This document shows, piece after piece, positions 52,284-61,544 of a stretch of 64,000 bases of DNA. The notes beneath the pieces were generated by a model. The model saw nothing but the letters and a program-made list of their open reading frames with translations, did no database searches and had not been told where the DNA came from. Origin of the DNA: Burkholderiaceae bacterium (GTDB taxonomy: Bacteria > Pseudomonadota > Gammaproteobacteria > Burkholderiales > Burkholderiaceae_A); contig SGYQ01000008.1 of the NCBI GenBank assembly GCA_004214155.1, positions 1 to 64,000 of the forward strand, written 5' to 3'. Position numbers and translations under genes: made by a program. Positions within the stretch are counted from its first letter, which is position 1; each line of letters begins with the position of its first letter.

Positions 52284-54470
52284 TTATGATTTTGATAATC
52301 TAGTGACCTTTGCTAAAGCGCTCACTTTTCTTATATTTCGGAGCACCTCTGCCAAATGTACTCTGTGAGAAATTTCTAAACCTATTTTAAGTGTGCAGAA
52401 AAACGAACCTTTATGGCGGTTGATTGATACATCAACTATGTTGCTTTTTTTAATTGAAATCGCAGAGGCAATTTTTGCGAGCACCCCTGGAGATTCTTCT
52501 ACTTCAAGTAGTAGGTAGCAGATAAACTGCTTGCCATTTATTTCCTCCCAGAGAATATCGGTCCACCTTGCAGGGTCATTAATTCTTTGCTTAATAGAAG
52601 CAGTACAAGTTTTTCTGTGTACTAATAACCCTTTGCCTCCGGACAGGAAGCCATGAGCGGGATCGCCCGGTATCGGAAAACAGCAAACTGCATAATTCAC
52701 AGCAGGACCCTCGGTTCCATTAATAGATATTGATTTGGAAGCGTCTGTTAGATGTTGCATGGAAAGCTCAATTTTTTGTTTTACATCAGACGAAAATGCT
52801 GCGGGCAAGGATTTGGATTTTAGAATTATCAAAACTCTCTGTGCCACAGCTTCAGCGTAAAGATAACCTAATCCCACTTTTTCAAAAAGTTCATCTCGGT
52901 TGTTTAAGTTTATTTCAGTAAACAACGATTCCCAGGGAATATCTTTCTCAAAATCTATTTTTTCGTTTAATGCTTCAATCGCATGAAGCATAAGTTTCTT
53001 TCCAAAGGTAATCACTTGCTCGCGAGTCTCTTTTTTTAAAGTATTTCTTATCGTGGCGCGAGCTTTCGAAGTCCGAACAAAATTAAGCCATGAGGGATCT
53101 GGCTTTGCATTAGGGTGTTGGAGAACTGATACAACATCCCCATTTTTTAGCTTTGTATCCAGAGGTACATTTTGATTGTTTATCTTAGCACCGATACATT
53201 TTTTTCCAATATCGCTATGGATGGAATAGGCAAAGTCGACTGGAGTCGAACCTCTTGGTAATTCAATGATTTCTCCTTGAGGAGTAAAAACGTAAATTAC
53301 ATCAGGAAACAAATCTATTTTTAAATAATCGATGAATTCTGAAGGGCCAGCCGTTTGTTTATGTACTGTAAGAAGCGATTTCATCCATTCATGTGTCTTA
53401 AATTGCACCAGAGATGTATCTTTTTCTTTTTTCTTGTAGAGCCAATGAGATGCAATACCTACTTCTGCTAAGCTATGCATTTTCTCTGTTCTTATTTGTA
53501 ACTCTAACGGAGTCCCATAAGGTCCCATAACAACCGTGTGTAATGATTGGTACCCATTCGATTTTGGTAATGCGATGTAATCCTTAAATCTTCCAGGTAT
53601 AGGTTTAAATAGTTTGTGCAAAGCTCCAAGGCACAAGTAACATTCTGTTAAGGTCTTGACAATTATCCTGAATCCATGAATATCAAAAACTTCCGCAAAA
53701 CTAACTCGCTTTTCTTTCATTTTCAAGTAGATTGAATATAAGGATTTCTCTCTTCCAAAAACTTTACCCTTAACTCCAAAGCTAGGAACATGATCGATTA
53801 TTTTTTTTTGCAATTCTGAGATGATTTCCCTCCTGTTTCCTCTAGCTTTCGAGATTGCCTCGTTAAGTACTTTGTACCTTTTTGGATATAGATTTGCAAA
53901 ACACAAATCTTCCAGTTTCCTGTAGACTTCATTAAATCCTAGTCGGTGGGCGATTGGAGCGAATATTTCGAGAGTTTCTTTGGAAATCCTTCTCTTTTTT
54001 GTCTTCGATAATGCACTTAAGGTTTGCATGTTGTGTAGCCTGTCGGCAAGCTTTATTAAAATCACTCTTGCATCTGCCGCCGTTGCCAATAACATTTTCC
54101 GGAAATTTTCTGCAGTTTTTTCTTCGAAACTTCTGTAAACCAGTTGGTCAACCTTTGATAGTCCATCAACAAGTTCAGCAACCTTATCACCATAAAGATT
54201 AGAAATACTATGCAGACTAGTTGAGGTATCTTCAACAGTATCATGCAAAAGTCCTGCTACTAACGCTTCTACATCGAGCCTCCAACCAGCACAAATAAGA
54301 GCAACATTTATTGGATGATTCGAGTAAGGCTCTCCTGTCTTTCGAAACTGCCCAACATGAGCACTTTCGCAAAAAGAAATTGCTTTTTTTAGTTTAGCTT
54401 TATCTGACCTAGATAAATAAAACGTCGATTTTATCAGCTTATCAGATATGGTTCTTTTGAATATAGGCAA
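52284..54470 (-). CDS. spoT: (p)ppGpp synthetase/hydrolase (RSH, SpoT type)
   Basis: Controls the stringent-response alarmone. The 728-aa product has an HD hydrolase domain (HDTVED at 76-81), a synthetase domain with RFKDYIALPKSNGYQSLHT (the RxKD motif of bifunctional enzymes at 294-297, not the ExDD of RelA), a TGS domain (about 385-445, VYVFTPQGEIIELPRGSTPVDFAYSIH; core LPRGSTPVDFAY) and a C-terminal ACT domain. Both activities are probably kept. It follows rpoZ by 8 bp in the gmk-rpoZ-spoT order. Confidence 0.95.
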   Translation of the reverse strand: MPIFKRTISDKLIKSTFYLSRSDKAKLKKAISFCESAHVGQFRKTGEPYSNHPINVALICAGWRLDVEALVAGLLHDTVEDTSTSLHSISNLYGDKVAELVDGLSKVDQLVYRSFEEKTAENFRKMLLATAADARVILIKLADRLHNMQTLSALSKTKKRRISKETLEIFAPIAHRLGFNEVYRKLEDLCFANLYPKRYKVLNEAISKARGNRREIISELQKKIIDHVPSFGVKGKVFGREKSLYSIYLKMKEKRVSFAEVFDIHGFRIIVKTLTECYLCLGALHKLFKPIPGRFKDYIALPKSNGYQSLHTVVMGPYGTPLELQIRTEKMHSLAEVGIASHWLYKKKEKDTSLVQFKTHEWMKSLLTVHKQTAGPSEFIDYLKIDLFPDVIYVFTPQGEIIELPRGSTPVDFAYSIHSDIGKKCIGAKINNQNVPLDTKLKNGDVVSVLQHPNAKPDPSWLNFVRTSKARATIRNTLKKETREQVITFGKKLMLHAIEALNEKIDFEKDIPWESLFTEINLNNRDELFEKVGLGYLYAEAVAQRVLIILKSKSLPAAFSSDVKQKIELSMQHLTDASKSISINGTEGPAVNYAVCCFPIPGDPAHGFLSGGKGLLVHRKTCTASIKQRINDPARWTDILWEEINGKQFICYLLLEVEESPGVLAKIASAISIKKSNIVDVSINRHKGSFFCTLKIGLEISHRVHLAEVLRNIRKVSALAKVTRLSKS

Positions 54471-54478
54471 TTAAAACC

Positions 54479-54682
54479 CTAAAGTGGAACCTTTCTGAGC
54501 ATTTCAACACCTACATGACCACCCGCGATTTCTCGTAATGCTGCAACAGTCGGTTTGTCTTTGGTTTCGATTTTAGGAACTGAGCCTTGTGCTAATTGCC
54601 TGGCCCTATAGGTCGCAGACAGGGCTAGATCAAATCTATTTGGTATTTGTTCCAAGCAATCCTCTATTGTTATCCTAGCCAT
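54479..54682 (-). CDS. rpoZ: RNA polymerase omega subunit
   Basis: Small (67 aa) subunit that helps assemble RNA polymerase and forms part of the ppGpp site with beta-prime. [20 protein letters not shown] is the standard start, followed by [11 protein letters not shown] and [13 protein letters not shown]. Lies between gmk (16 bp) and spoT (8 bp), a conserved order that places the alarmone target and the alarmone enzyme in one transcript. Confidence 0.95.
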   Translation of the reverse strand: MARITIEDCLEQIPNRFDLALSATYRARQLAQGSVPKIETKDKPTVAALREIAGGHVGVEMLRKVPL

Positions 54683-54698
54683 TCTATGAATCCTCTTT

Positions 54699-55259
54699 TT
54701 ATGAGCAGTTTATTATCCTGTAAAGTTCACTAACCGCAGTATCAAACTTGTCGTTTATAATAACATAATCAAAGTTGTCAGATTTTGCCATTTCTTCTGT
54801 TGCAGCTGCCAGCCTCTCTGCGATCACACTGACTTTATCTTGTCCCCTTTTTTGAAGCCTCTCCTTCAAAATCTCGAGTGATGGAGGTACAACAAAAATC
54901 AAAGTGAGCCTACCTTTAGTATATCGCTGTTTGATCTGTAAGGCACCTTGCCAATCAATTTCTAAAAGAACTTTTTCCCCTCTATTTATACTATTTTTGA
55001 CAAGTGTTGCGGAAGTCCCATAAAAATTTCCATATACATAAGCCCATTCTAAAAACTCATTGTTATTTATTTGTTTGTCGAAATCTTCTTTTTTTACAAA
55101 AAAATAGTCTTTGCCATTTACCTCACTAGCGCGGGGTTCTCTGGTGGTCGTTGATACTGAAAGTCTAATAGAAGGATCTTTTTCTATTAGAGCTTTTACT
55201 AAACTTGTTTTCCCGGTTCCTGATGGAGCGGAGATAACGTACAAATGCCCAGTGTTCAT
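54699..55259 (-). CDS. gmk: Guanylate kinase
   Basis: Phosphorylates GMP to GDP. P-loop [15 protein letters not shown], the GMP-binding [34 protein letters not shown] and [12 protein letters not shown] are all present. At 186 aa it is about 15-20 residues shorter than E. coli Gmk; the C-terminal helix ends soon after VSELYRII. It follows yicC by 12 bp. Confidence 0.95.
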   Translation of the reverse strand: MNTGHLYVISAPSGTGKTSLVKALIEKDPSIRLSVSTTTREPRASEVNGKDYFFVKKEDFDKQINNNEFLEWAYVYGNFYGTSATLVKNSINRGEKVLLEIDWQGALQIKQRYTKGRLTLIFVVPPSLEILKERLQKRGQDKVSVIAERLAAATEEMAKSDNFDYVIINDKFDTAVSELYRIINCS

Positions 55260-55271
55260 GATATTTAATAC

Positions 55272-56228
55272 TTATTGAAGATTTTGTACCTGTTCTCTGA
55301 TCTGCTCGATATACATTCTCAAATCTAACGAGATCATACTCAGGTCTTGATTAAACGCTTTTGCACCGATAGTATTTGCCTCCCTGTGTAGTTCCTGCGC
55401 AAGAAAATCTAACCTTTTCCCTTTTAGAACACGATCGTTATCCAATACGTCTCTTAGTTCGCGAATATGAGATTTTATTCTCTCCAATTCCTCTGATATG
55501 TCTACTTTCATAGCATTCATGGAGGCTTCTAAGCGAATTCTTTCATGAATAGCCTTAACGAGATCACTACTCGAGTTTTGCCTGGCAGTTTTTGAGCCTT
55601 CTTTTTGTTCAGCGCTTATTATTTTTTCAATATTAGTTTCCTTAAATGCCTCTGATAAACGACCAGAAATTTTCTTTAACATTGCATCCGATGCTAAAGG
55701 CGCGATCTTATCAGCTTTTTTTATCAAGGACTCCATTTGATTAGTACAGTTTCTTATTTGCTTGACCAGCTGCAAACCTTCTCGTTTTGTAAAGCTATCG
55801 AATTCTTTTGAAGCAGATTCACATATGTCCAGTAACTCCTGTTCGTTAATATTTTCGAATATAAAGTTATCTTGGATAACTCCAGGCCATTTTAAAATAT
55901 CGTTTATTCCTAATTTTTCAACACCTCCGGATGATAGTAATATCGCATTTTGCAAAGCGATAATTTCGTCAACCTTTTGTTTATTTATTTTTAAATCATA
56001 TTTACCATTTTTTAAAGGTTGAAAGGTTAGTCGGACTTCAATTTTTCCTCTAAAAGCATATTTTGAGACAATTTCTCTAATCTTATACTCTATGTTTTTT
56101 AACTGGTCTGGAAGTTTGATAGTAATATCAAGAAACCTGTTATTAGTAGACCGAATTTCTGCTACAATTAGCCCGAATTCGTTAGAGCATGAAACCTCCC
56201 CAAAACCAGTCATACTTTTGGCAGTCAT
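55272..56228 (-). CDS. yicC: YicC family endoribonuclease
   Basis: YicC/YloC-type protein of 318 aa. N-terminal MTGFGEVSCSNEFG and EIRSTNNRFLDITIKLP, and C-terminal ELERIKSHIRELRDVL, GKRLDFLAQELHREANTIGAKA match the family. Members act as endoribonucleases, for example on small RNAs. An ATG at 56213 (the Met before TGFG) is an alternative start. It begins the leftward yicC-gmk-rpoZ-spoT series and is divergent from rph with 23 bp between starts. Confidence 0.92.
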   Translation of the reverse strand: MTAKSMTGFGEVSCSNEFGLIVAEIRSTNNRFLDITIKLPDQLKNIEYKIREIVSKYAFRGKIEVRLTFQPLKNGKYDLKINKQKVDEIIALQNAILLSSGGVEKLGINDILKWPGVIQDNFIFENINEQELLDICESASKEFDSFTKREGLQLVKQIRNCTNQMESLIKKADKIAPLASDAMLKKISGRLSEAFKETNIEKIISAEQKEGSKTARQNSSSDLVKAIHERIRLEASMNAMKVDISEELERIKSHIRELRDVLDNDRVLKGKRLDFLAQELHREANTIGAKAFNQDLSMISLDLRMYIEQIREQVQNLQ

Positions 56229-56251
56229 ATCTTATACATTAATTAAATATC

Positions 56252-57013
56252 ATGAATGATTATAAAAGGAAAAATGACAGATTAGTTGATCAAATTAGGG
56301 AGGTTAGTCTGGAGCGCGATTTCGTGTCCAATAGTGATGGCTCGGTACTTATTTCTCAAGGCAATACCCGGGTATTATGCACGGCTAATATAGAAAATAA
56401 GTGTCCCTCATGGTTAAAAGGGACCGACAGAGGTTGGATTACAGCTGAATATTCCATGCTGCCGGGCAGTACAAATAATCGAACCAATAGGGAGGCTGTA
56501 AAAGGGAAACAGTCGGGGCGGACATTGGAAATACAAAGGCTTATTGGAAGGACTTTAAGGTCGTCATTGGATTTGTCTTTTATTCGGGAGAAAACCGTAA
56601 TTATTGACTGCGATGTAATTCACGCAGATGGAGGCACACGTTGTGCCTCAATTACAGGAAGCTGGTTAGCATTATTTGATGCATTGAATAAAGAGAATAA
56701 TTTTTTAGATGAGAAAAATTTGAACTTAATTAAAAGGGTGGCCGCTATTTCTGTGGGTTATATCGGAGAAAGACTAATGTTGGATCTTGATTACGATGAA
56801 GACGCTGGTTGTGGTATTGATTTAAATGTTGTCATGCAGCCTGGTTTGAATATAGTTGAAATTCAGGGAACAGCGGAGCGCAGGACATTTAGTAAGAGCG
56901 AACTAATTGAGATGACAACCCTCGCAGAGAAAGGAATAGGAGTGCTCTTTGAGATGCAAAAAATCATGGCCCAACACATATCTCTCAAAAGGTTGGCGAG
57001 TTGTGATATCTAG
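56252..57013 (+). CDS. rph: Ribonuclease PH
   Basis: Phosphorolytic 3'-5' exoribonuclease of 253 aa that trims tRNA 3' ends. Motifs: VLISQGNTRVLCTANIE, GWITAEYSMLPGSTNNR, GKQSGRTLEIQRLIGRTLR (active-site Arg residues) and CDVIHADGGTRCASITG. Full length. The next gene, rdgB, overlaps its end by 11 bp, as in the conserved rph-rdgB-hemW group. Confidence 0.95.
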   Translation: MNDYKRKNDRLVDQIREVSLERDFVSNSDGSVLISQGNTRVLCTANIENKCPSWLKGTDRGWITAEYSMLPGSTNNRTNREAVKGKQSGRTLEIQRLIGRTLRSSLDLSFIREKTVIIDCDVIHADGGTRCASITGSWLALFDALNKENNFLDEKNLNLIKRVAAISVGYIGERLMLDLDYDEDAGCGIDLNVVMQPGLNIVEIQGTAERRTFSKSELIEMTTLAEKGIGVLFEMQKIMAQHISLKRLASCDI

Positions 57014-57623
57014 ATGGATGATAGCAACAAATAATGAGGGAAAATTTATAGAATTTGAAAAATTTTTCGAGGGCAAGGCCTCGCTAGAATCGTTTAAATC
57101 CATCGGAAAAAAATCTCCAAAGGAGCCACATAAGACTTTTCTCGAAAACGCTTTAGAAAAGGCAAGACATGCGAGTTTGATTACCAGCTTACCGTCAATT
57201 GCAGACGACTCCGGTTTAGTGGTAGATTATCTCGGAGGTTTACCGGGGGTGAGATCAGCTCGGTTCGCAAGTGTTTCCTCTGGGAAAAAGCGTCAGCAAG
57301 ATGAAGAAAATATAAAAAAGCTACTTGAATGTATGAGACCAGCTAAGACCTTCGCCCAACGGCGTTGCAGATTTATAACTATGATTGTGGCTTTGAAGAG
57401 CCATGATGATCCAGATCCGATAGTTTCTCGCGGTGTATGGGAGGGTGTAGTTGCATTTGAGCCAAAAGGGGAAAAGGGGTTTGGGTATGATCCCATTTTC
57501 TATTTGCCTGAAGAAAAAAAAACTGCTGGCCAATTATTGTTACATGAAAAAAATGAGGTCAGTCATAGAGGAAAAGCTTTAAAAAAAATTAGCGCAGAAC
57601 TTTTTCTGAGGTTTGAAAAATAA
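57003..57623 (+). CDS. rdgB: XTP/dITP diphosphatase RdgB
   Basis: Ham1-type house-cleaning nucleotide pyrophosphatase that removes ITP and XTP. Motifs: MIATNNEGKFIEFEKF, SIADDSGLVVDYLGGLPGVRSARFA (active site DDSGL), GFGYDPIFYLP and SHRGKALKKI. GTG at 57003 is preferred as start because it keeps the first beta strand and overlaps rph; ATG at 57018 would remove most of that strand. Confidence 0.93.
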   Translation: MISRWMIATNNEGKFIEFEKFFEGKASLESFKSIGKKSPKEPHKTFLENALEKARHASLITSLPSIADDSGLVVDYLGGLPGVRSARFASVSSGKKRQQDEENIKKLLECMRPAKTFAQRRCRFITMIVALKSHDDPDPIVSRGVWEGVVAFEPKGEKGFGYDPIFYLPEEKKTAGQLLLHEKNEVSHRGKALKKISAELFLRFEK

Positions 57624-57627
57624 AAGA

Positions 57628-58803
57628 ATGTTTCGGGCTGAAGATATACCTTTGAGTCTTTATATCCATTTGCCGTGGTGCGATAAAAAGTGCCCTTATT
57701 GCGATTTTAACTCCCATTTGTTGCGAGATCAGAATCAGTTTGAGGAATATACGGGTGCTTTGATATCCCAGTTAAGGGGTTGGTCCGAACTTTTTAAAAA
57801 TAGAAAAATAAAGACGGTATATTTTGGGGGAGGAACCCCAAACTTATTTCCGATCGATCTTGTAGAGACCTTATTTAAAGAGATCCATTTAGCAATGGAT
57901 TTCGAGGAAGATTCGGAGATTTCTTTTGAGGTTAATCCTTTAAACATGCATCGTAATTCATCAATTGAAGAATATTTTTTTGGTTTAAATCATTTAGGCG
58001 TTAATAGAATATCCGTTGGAGCGCAGTCTTTCGATGACATATCTTTAAAAAAGATTGGTAGGACTCACAGTCCTGCAGAAATTGAGTTGTTTCTAATGGA
58101 GGTGTGCAAAATATTCACGAATGTGAATATAGATTTAATGTACGGTTTGCCAGGGCAAAATCAAATCAAAGTTAGAAAAGATATTGATACTTTAAAGACC
58201 TTCAATGTTACGCATACATCTTATTATCAGTTGACAATTGAACCAGGCACAATGTTTTATTCTAATGTGCCAAAATTACCATCTGAAGATGTAATTTGGG
58301 ATATGTACTCGCTAATAACGAATGAATTAGCGAGGAACGGATATTCGAGATATGAGGTATCAGCTTATTCCAAGGATGGGATGCGTTGTCAGCACAATAT
58401 GAATTATTGGGAGTTCGGCGATTACATTGGAATAGGGGCGGGTGCACACTCCAAGATAACAAAAAATAATTTAATGGAACGGCGAATTGTTATCTCTAAC
58501 CCAGTTAATTATGTAGAAAAAGTTCAATCAAACAATCAATTTTTCAAAAAAACTAGCCATTTACCTGGAGCAGAGGTTTTGTTCGAATACATTTTAAATG
58601 CTAGTCGTCTAACAAAAGGTTTTGAAATCTTAGATTTCGAAAACAGAACTGGCTTAGAGTTTTCAAACGAGCAAGAAAAGTTTTGCCTAGCATCCGAAAA
58701 GGGGCTCATTGACATTACTTTGGATAAAGTAATACCCACAAAGCTGGGATTAAACTTTTTAAACAATTTGCAAGAAATCTTTACTCCAATCAACAGCTAT
58801 TAA
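57628..58803 (+). CDS. hemW: HemW, radical SAM heme chaperone
   Basis: Radical SAM protein of about 391 aa related to oxygen-independent coproporphyrinogen oxidase; HemW family members bind heme and are thought to deliver it. Cluster motif CDKKCPYCDF (Cys 18, 22, 25), preceded by LSLYIHLPW, then YFGGGTPNLF, RISVGAQSFDD, DLMYGLPGQ and YWEFGDYIGIGAGAHS. HemN itself has an extra N-terminal region absent here. Start ATG at 57628; a TTG at 57613 within rdgB is possible. Third gene of rph-rdgB-hemW. Confidence 0.9.
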   Translation: MFRAEDIPLSLYIHLPWCDKKCPYCDFNSHLLRDQNQFEEYTGALISQLRGWSELFKNRKIKTVYFGGGTPNLFPIDLVETLFKEIHLAMDFEEDSEISFEVNPLNMHRNSSIEEYFFGLNHLGVNRISVGAQSFDDISLKKIGRTHSPAEIELFLMEVCKIFTNVNIDLMYGLPGQNQIKVRKDIDTLKTFNVTHTSYYQLTIEPGTMFYSNVPKLPSEDVIWDMYSLITNELARNGYSRYEVSAYSKDGMRCQHNMNYWEFGDYIGIGAGAHSKITKNNLMERRIVISNPVNYVEKVQSNNQFFKKTSHLPGAEVLFEYILNASRLTKGFEILDFENRTGLEFSNEQEKFCLASEKGLIDITLDKVIPTKLGLNFLNNLQEIFTPINSY

Positions 58804-58932
58804 CGCACAAACTTGTAGATTTTTGATTGTTAATAGTGCATTATGTTCTAATTTAGTGCAACTTGGTAACTTTTTATTTATTTATTCTCTTTTAAGTATC
58901 TGAAATACCGAGTATTTTTTTTTTTTTTATTA

Positions 58933-58946
58933 GGCACGGATTTCGC
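58933..58946 (+). promoter_or_regulatory. Sigma-54 promoter of glnA
   Basis: GGCACGGATTTCGC contains the invariant GG (58933-58934) and GC (58945-58946) separated by exactly 10 bp, and the -24 side reads GGCAC as in the consensus. Transcription would start near 58957, about 30 bp before the glnA ATG. A 14-T run (58915-58928) lies directly upstream. GTGC/GCAC half-sites in 58805-58865 could be NtrC sites but lack the usual paired spacing. Confidence 0.8.
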
Positions 58947-58989
58947 ACTATGTTGAACACTTATTATTAATTCGGAATATGGAGAAATT

Positions 58990-60402
58990 ATGAATACCCC
59001 CAAAGATGTGATGAAAATGATGAATGACAATGATTGCAAGTTTGTAGATTTGCGATTCACAGACACTAAAGGTAAAGAACAGCATGTTTCTGTGCCTGCG
59101 TCAGCGTTTGAGGAGTCTAAGTTTGAAGATGGTCATCCTTTTGACGGATCGTCTATAGCAGGCTGGAAAGGTATCCAGGCCTCAGATATGTTGCTAATAC
59201 CTGACCCGTCTACAGCGGTTATGGACCCATTTAGAGAGGAACAAACGCTTTTACTTACTTGTGATGTTATAGAGCCCTCTGACGGGAAAGGTTACGATAG
59301 GGACCCAAGGTCACTAGCTTTACGTGCCGAGAAATATATGCAATCAACTGGAATTGGAGATCAGGCTTTCTTTGGACCGGAACCTGAGTTCTTTGTTTTT
59401 GACAGCGTAACGTGGAATACCAGCATGGGCGGAAGTTTTTACAAAATTAACTGTGAGGAGGCTTCTTGGTCGAGTGGGTTAGAGTTGGAACAAGGAAACC
59501 TCGCACATCGCCCAGCTGTAAAAGGAGGTTATTTTCCGGTGCCGCCGGTCGACTCTTTGCAAGATATAAGATCTGAGATGTGCTTATTGCTAGAGCAATT
59601 AGGTATTCCTTGCGAGGTTCATCATCATGAGGTGGGTGGTTCTGGCCAATGTGAAATAGGAACGAAGTTTGCTCCTTTGACTCAACGGGCAGATTGGATT
59701 CAAAAGCTTAAATATGTAGTGCACAATGTGGCTGCTAGTTACGGAAAGACTGCAACTTTTATGCCTAAGCCTGTGGTTGATGATAATGGCTCAGGTATGC
59801 ACGTACATCAATCTGTCTGGAAAGATGGAAATAATCTTTTTGCGGGGGAGGAATATGCTGGTTTATCAGAATTTGCGCTTTACTACATAGGGGGAATCAT
59901 CAAGCATGCAAGAGCATTGAATGCATTTACGAATCCAAGCACGAACTCGTATAAGCGCCTGGTCCCTGGATTTGAGGCCCCTGTCAAGTTGGCATACTCT
60001 GCAAGAAATAGATCTGCATCAGTTAGAATACCGTATGTAGCAAACCCTAAGGGTAGACGAATCGAAGTGAGATTTGCCGATCCTTCTGCGAATCCTTACT
60101 TTGCCTTCGCTGCATTTCTGATGGCTGGGCTTGATGGGGTTCAAAATAAAATTCATCCTGGGGACCCTTTAGACAAAAACTTATACGATCTGCCACCTGA
60201 GGAAGATGCTCAAATTCCAACTATCTGTTCTTCGTTGGAACAAGCTCTGGAATCTCTGAATAATGATAAAGAATTTTTAATGAAAGGGGATGTTTTTAGC
60301 TCAGATATGATTGAGGCCTACATTGACTTAAAAATGGAAGATGTGACGAGACTGAGGATGACAACACATCCGGCGGAATTCGATATGTATTATTCTGTAT
60401 AA
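58990..60402 (+). CDS. glnA: Glutamine synthetase type I
   Basis: Ammonium assimilation enzyme of 470 aa, an ATP-dependent dodecamer. [11 protein letters not shown] near residue 52, the ATP/metal-site [11 protein letters not shown] and [15 protein letters not shown] (core HHEVGGSGQ), [18 protein letters not shown] and [17 protein letters not shown] are complete. [10 protein letters not shown] holds Tyr 399, the adenylylation site of GSI-beta enzymes, so control by GlnE is expected. Transcription is probably driven by the sigma-54 promoter upstream and NtrC encoded downstream. Confidence 0.97.
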   Translation: MNTPKDVMKMMNDNDCKFVDLRFTDTKGKEQHVSVPASAFEESKFEDGHPFDGSSIAGWKGIQASDMLLIPDPSTAVMDPFREEQTLLLTCDVIEPSDGKGYDRDPRSLALRAEKYMQSTGIGDQAFFGPEPEFFVFDSVTWNTSMGGSFYKINCEEASWSSGLELEQGNLAHRPAVKGGYFPVPPVDSLQDIRSEMCLLLEQLGIPCEVHHHEVGGSGQCEIGTKFAPLTQRADWIQKLKYVVHNVAASYGKTATFMPKPVVDDNGSGMHVHQSVWKDGNNLFAGEEYAGLSEFALYYIGGIIKHARALNAFTNPSTNSYKRLVPGFEAPVKLAYSARNRSASVRIPYVANPKGRRIEVRFADPSANPYFAFAAFLMAGLDGVQNKIHPGDPLDKNLYDLPPEEDAQIPTICSSLEQALESLNNDKEFLMKGDVFSSDMIEAYIDLKMEDVTRLRMTTHPAEFDMYYSV

Positions 60403-60440
60403 AATGTCAAATCTTTACTCTGAGGATAAGGGCCGGAAAA

Positions 60441-61544
60441 GTGGGACAAGCTCAGCCATTTAGTCTTGTTAATTTCGATATTGCGGATTTAATAACTGCC
60501 AGTATTCTTTGTCTTGACTCCTCCGGCCGAATTCTTTTTGCTAACAGTTCAGCGGAAAGCCTTTTTGGTTTGTCCAAAAGTCAGTTGGCTAGATTGAATG
60601 TGGAAGACTTGCTTAAGAGTTCAGAAAAATTTCGTGAATTTTGCAGTGCTAACGAGGAAGAATCATCACACATACAAACCAAACTTGAATGGAATATAGC
60701 CCGAAGTAGAGATGCCAGGTTAGATACTATGATCACTCAAACGGGTATGTTGTATCCGTCATGTGTGGTTGAGTTGAGAACCGACTTAAGAAGTATAAAG
60801 ATCAGTAAAGAGGAAAGGCGGGCTGACCTGGTTAAAGTCAATAAAATGATTTTAAAGAACTTAGGCCACGAAGTAAAAAACCCTTTGGGAGGCATAAGGG
60901 GAGCAGCCCAATTGTTAAAAGATGAATTGGTTGAAGATGAGCTAGTTGAGTACACAAATGTTATTATCAAAGAGGCTGATCGGCTTCGTGATCTCGTGGA
61001 CAATATGCTTATATCTTCAAAACGGGCAATAAAATATGAGCAGGTAAATATCCATGAGTTAACGGAGAGGGTTAGAACCCTTATCGAGTCGGAATATAAG
61101 CAAATTTCTATTATTTGTGATTACGATGTTAGTATTCCGGAATTGGAATGTGACGTAACTCAAATCGTTCAGGTGATTTTAAACGTGTGCCGTAATGCAG
61201 CTGAAGCGCTACAAAGACATAATATAAAAAATCCGAAGATCACTTTAAAATCAAGAATAGCTAGGCAAAAGACTCTGAGACGTAAAAAACATACCCTAGC
61301 TGCTCTTTTAGAGATAAGAGATAATGGACCAGGAGTGCCTTACTCTATCCAAGATCAAATTTTTTATCCATTGGTCTCCAGTCATCCAAATGGGCATGGT
61401 ATAGGACTAACTTTGGCTCAGGAAATTATCCATGCACACCATGGACTGATAGATTTTGAGAGCAGAGAGGGTTTAACTATTTTTAGTATTCATATTCCTA
61501 TAAGCAAATCAGAAAGTGTTAATGAATTCAGTATGGATAGTTGA
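60441..61544 (+). CDS. ntrB: Nitrogen regulation sensor kinase NtrB (GlnL)
   Basis: PII-responsive histidine kinase/phosphatase of 367 aa that phosphorylates NtrC. A PAS domain occupies about 15-115 (ASILCLDSSGRILFANSSAESLFG), the H-box is NLGHEVKNPLGGIRGAAQLL (core GHEVKNPLGG, His 143), with later VILNVCRNAAEAL (N-box), EIRDNGPGVP (G1) and GHGIGLTLAQEII (G2). No membrane segment, so cytoplasmic. The GTG start at 60441 is 38 nt after glnA. Overlaps ntrC by 23 bp. Confidence 0.94.
   Translation: MGQAQPFSLVNFDIADLITASILCLDSSGRILFANSSAESLFGLSKSQLARLNVEDLLKSSEKFREFCSANEEESSHIQTKLEWNIARSRDARLDTMITQTGMLYPSCVVELRTDLRSIKISKEERRADLVKVNKMILKNLGHEVKNPLGGIRGAAQLLKDELVEDELVEYTNVIIKEADRLRDLVDNMLISSKRAIKYEQVNIHELTERVRTLIESEYKQISIICDYDVSIPELECDVTQIVQVILNVCRNAAEALQRHNIKNPKITLKSRIARQKTLRRKKHTLAALLEIRDNGPGVPYSIQDQIFYPLVSSHPNGHGIGLTLAQEIIHAHHGLIDFESREGLTIFSIHIPISKSESVNEFSMDS

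Noticed and set aside
58805-58865. Paired NtrC sites upstream of glnA
   Set aside because: GTGC and GCAC half-sites occur, but their spacing does not fit the TGCAC-N5-GTGCA arrangement; only the sigma-54 core is reported.
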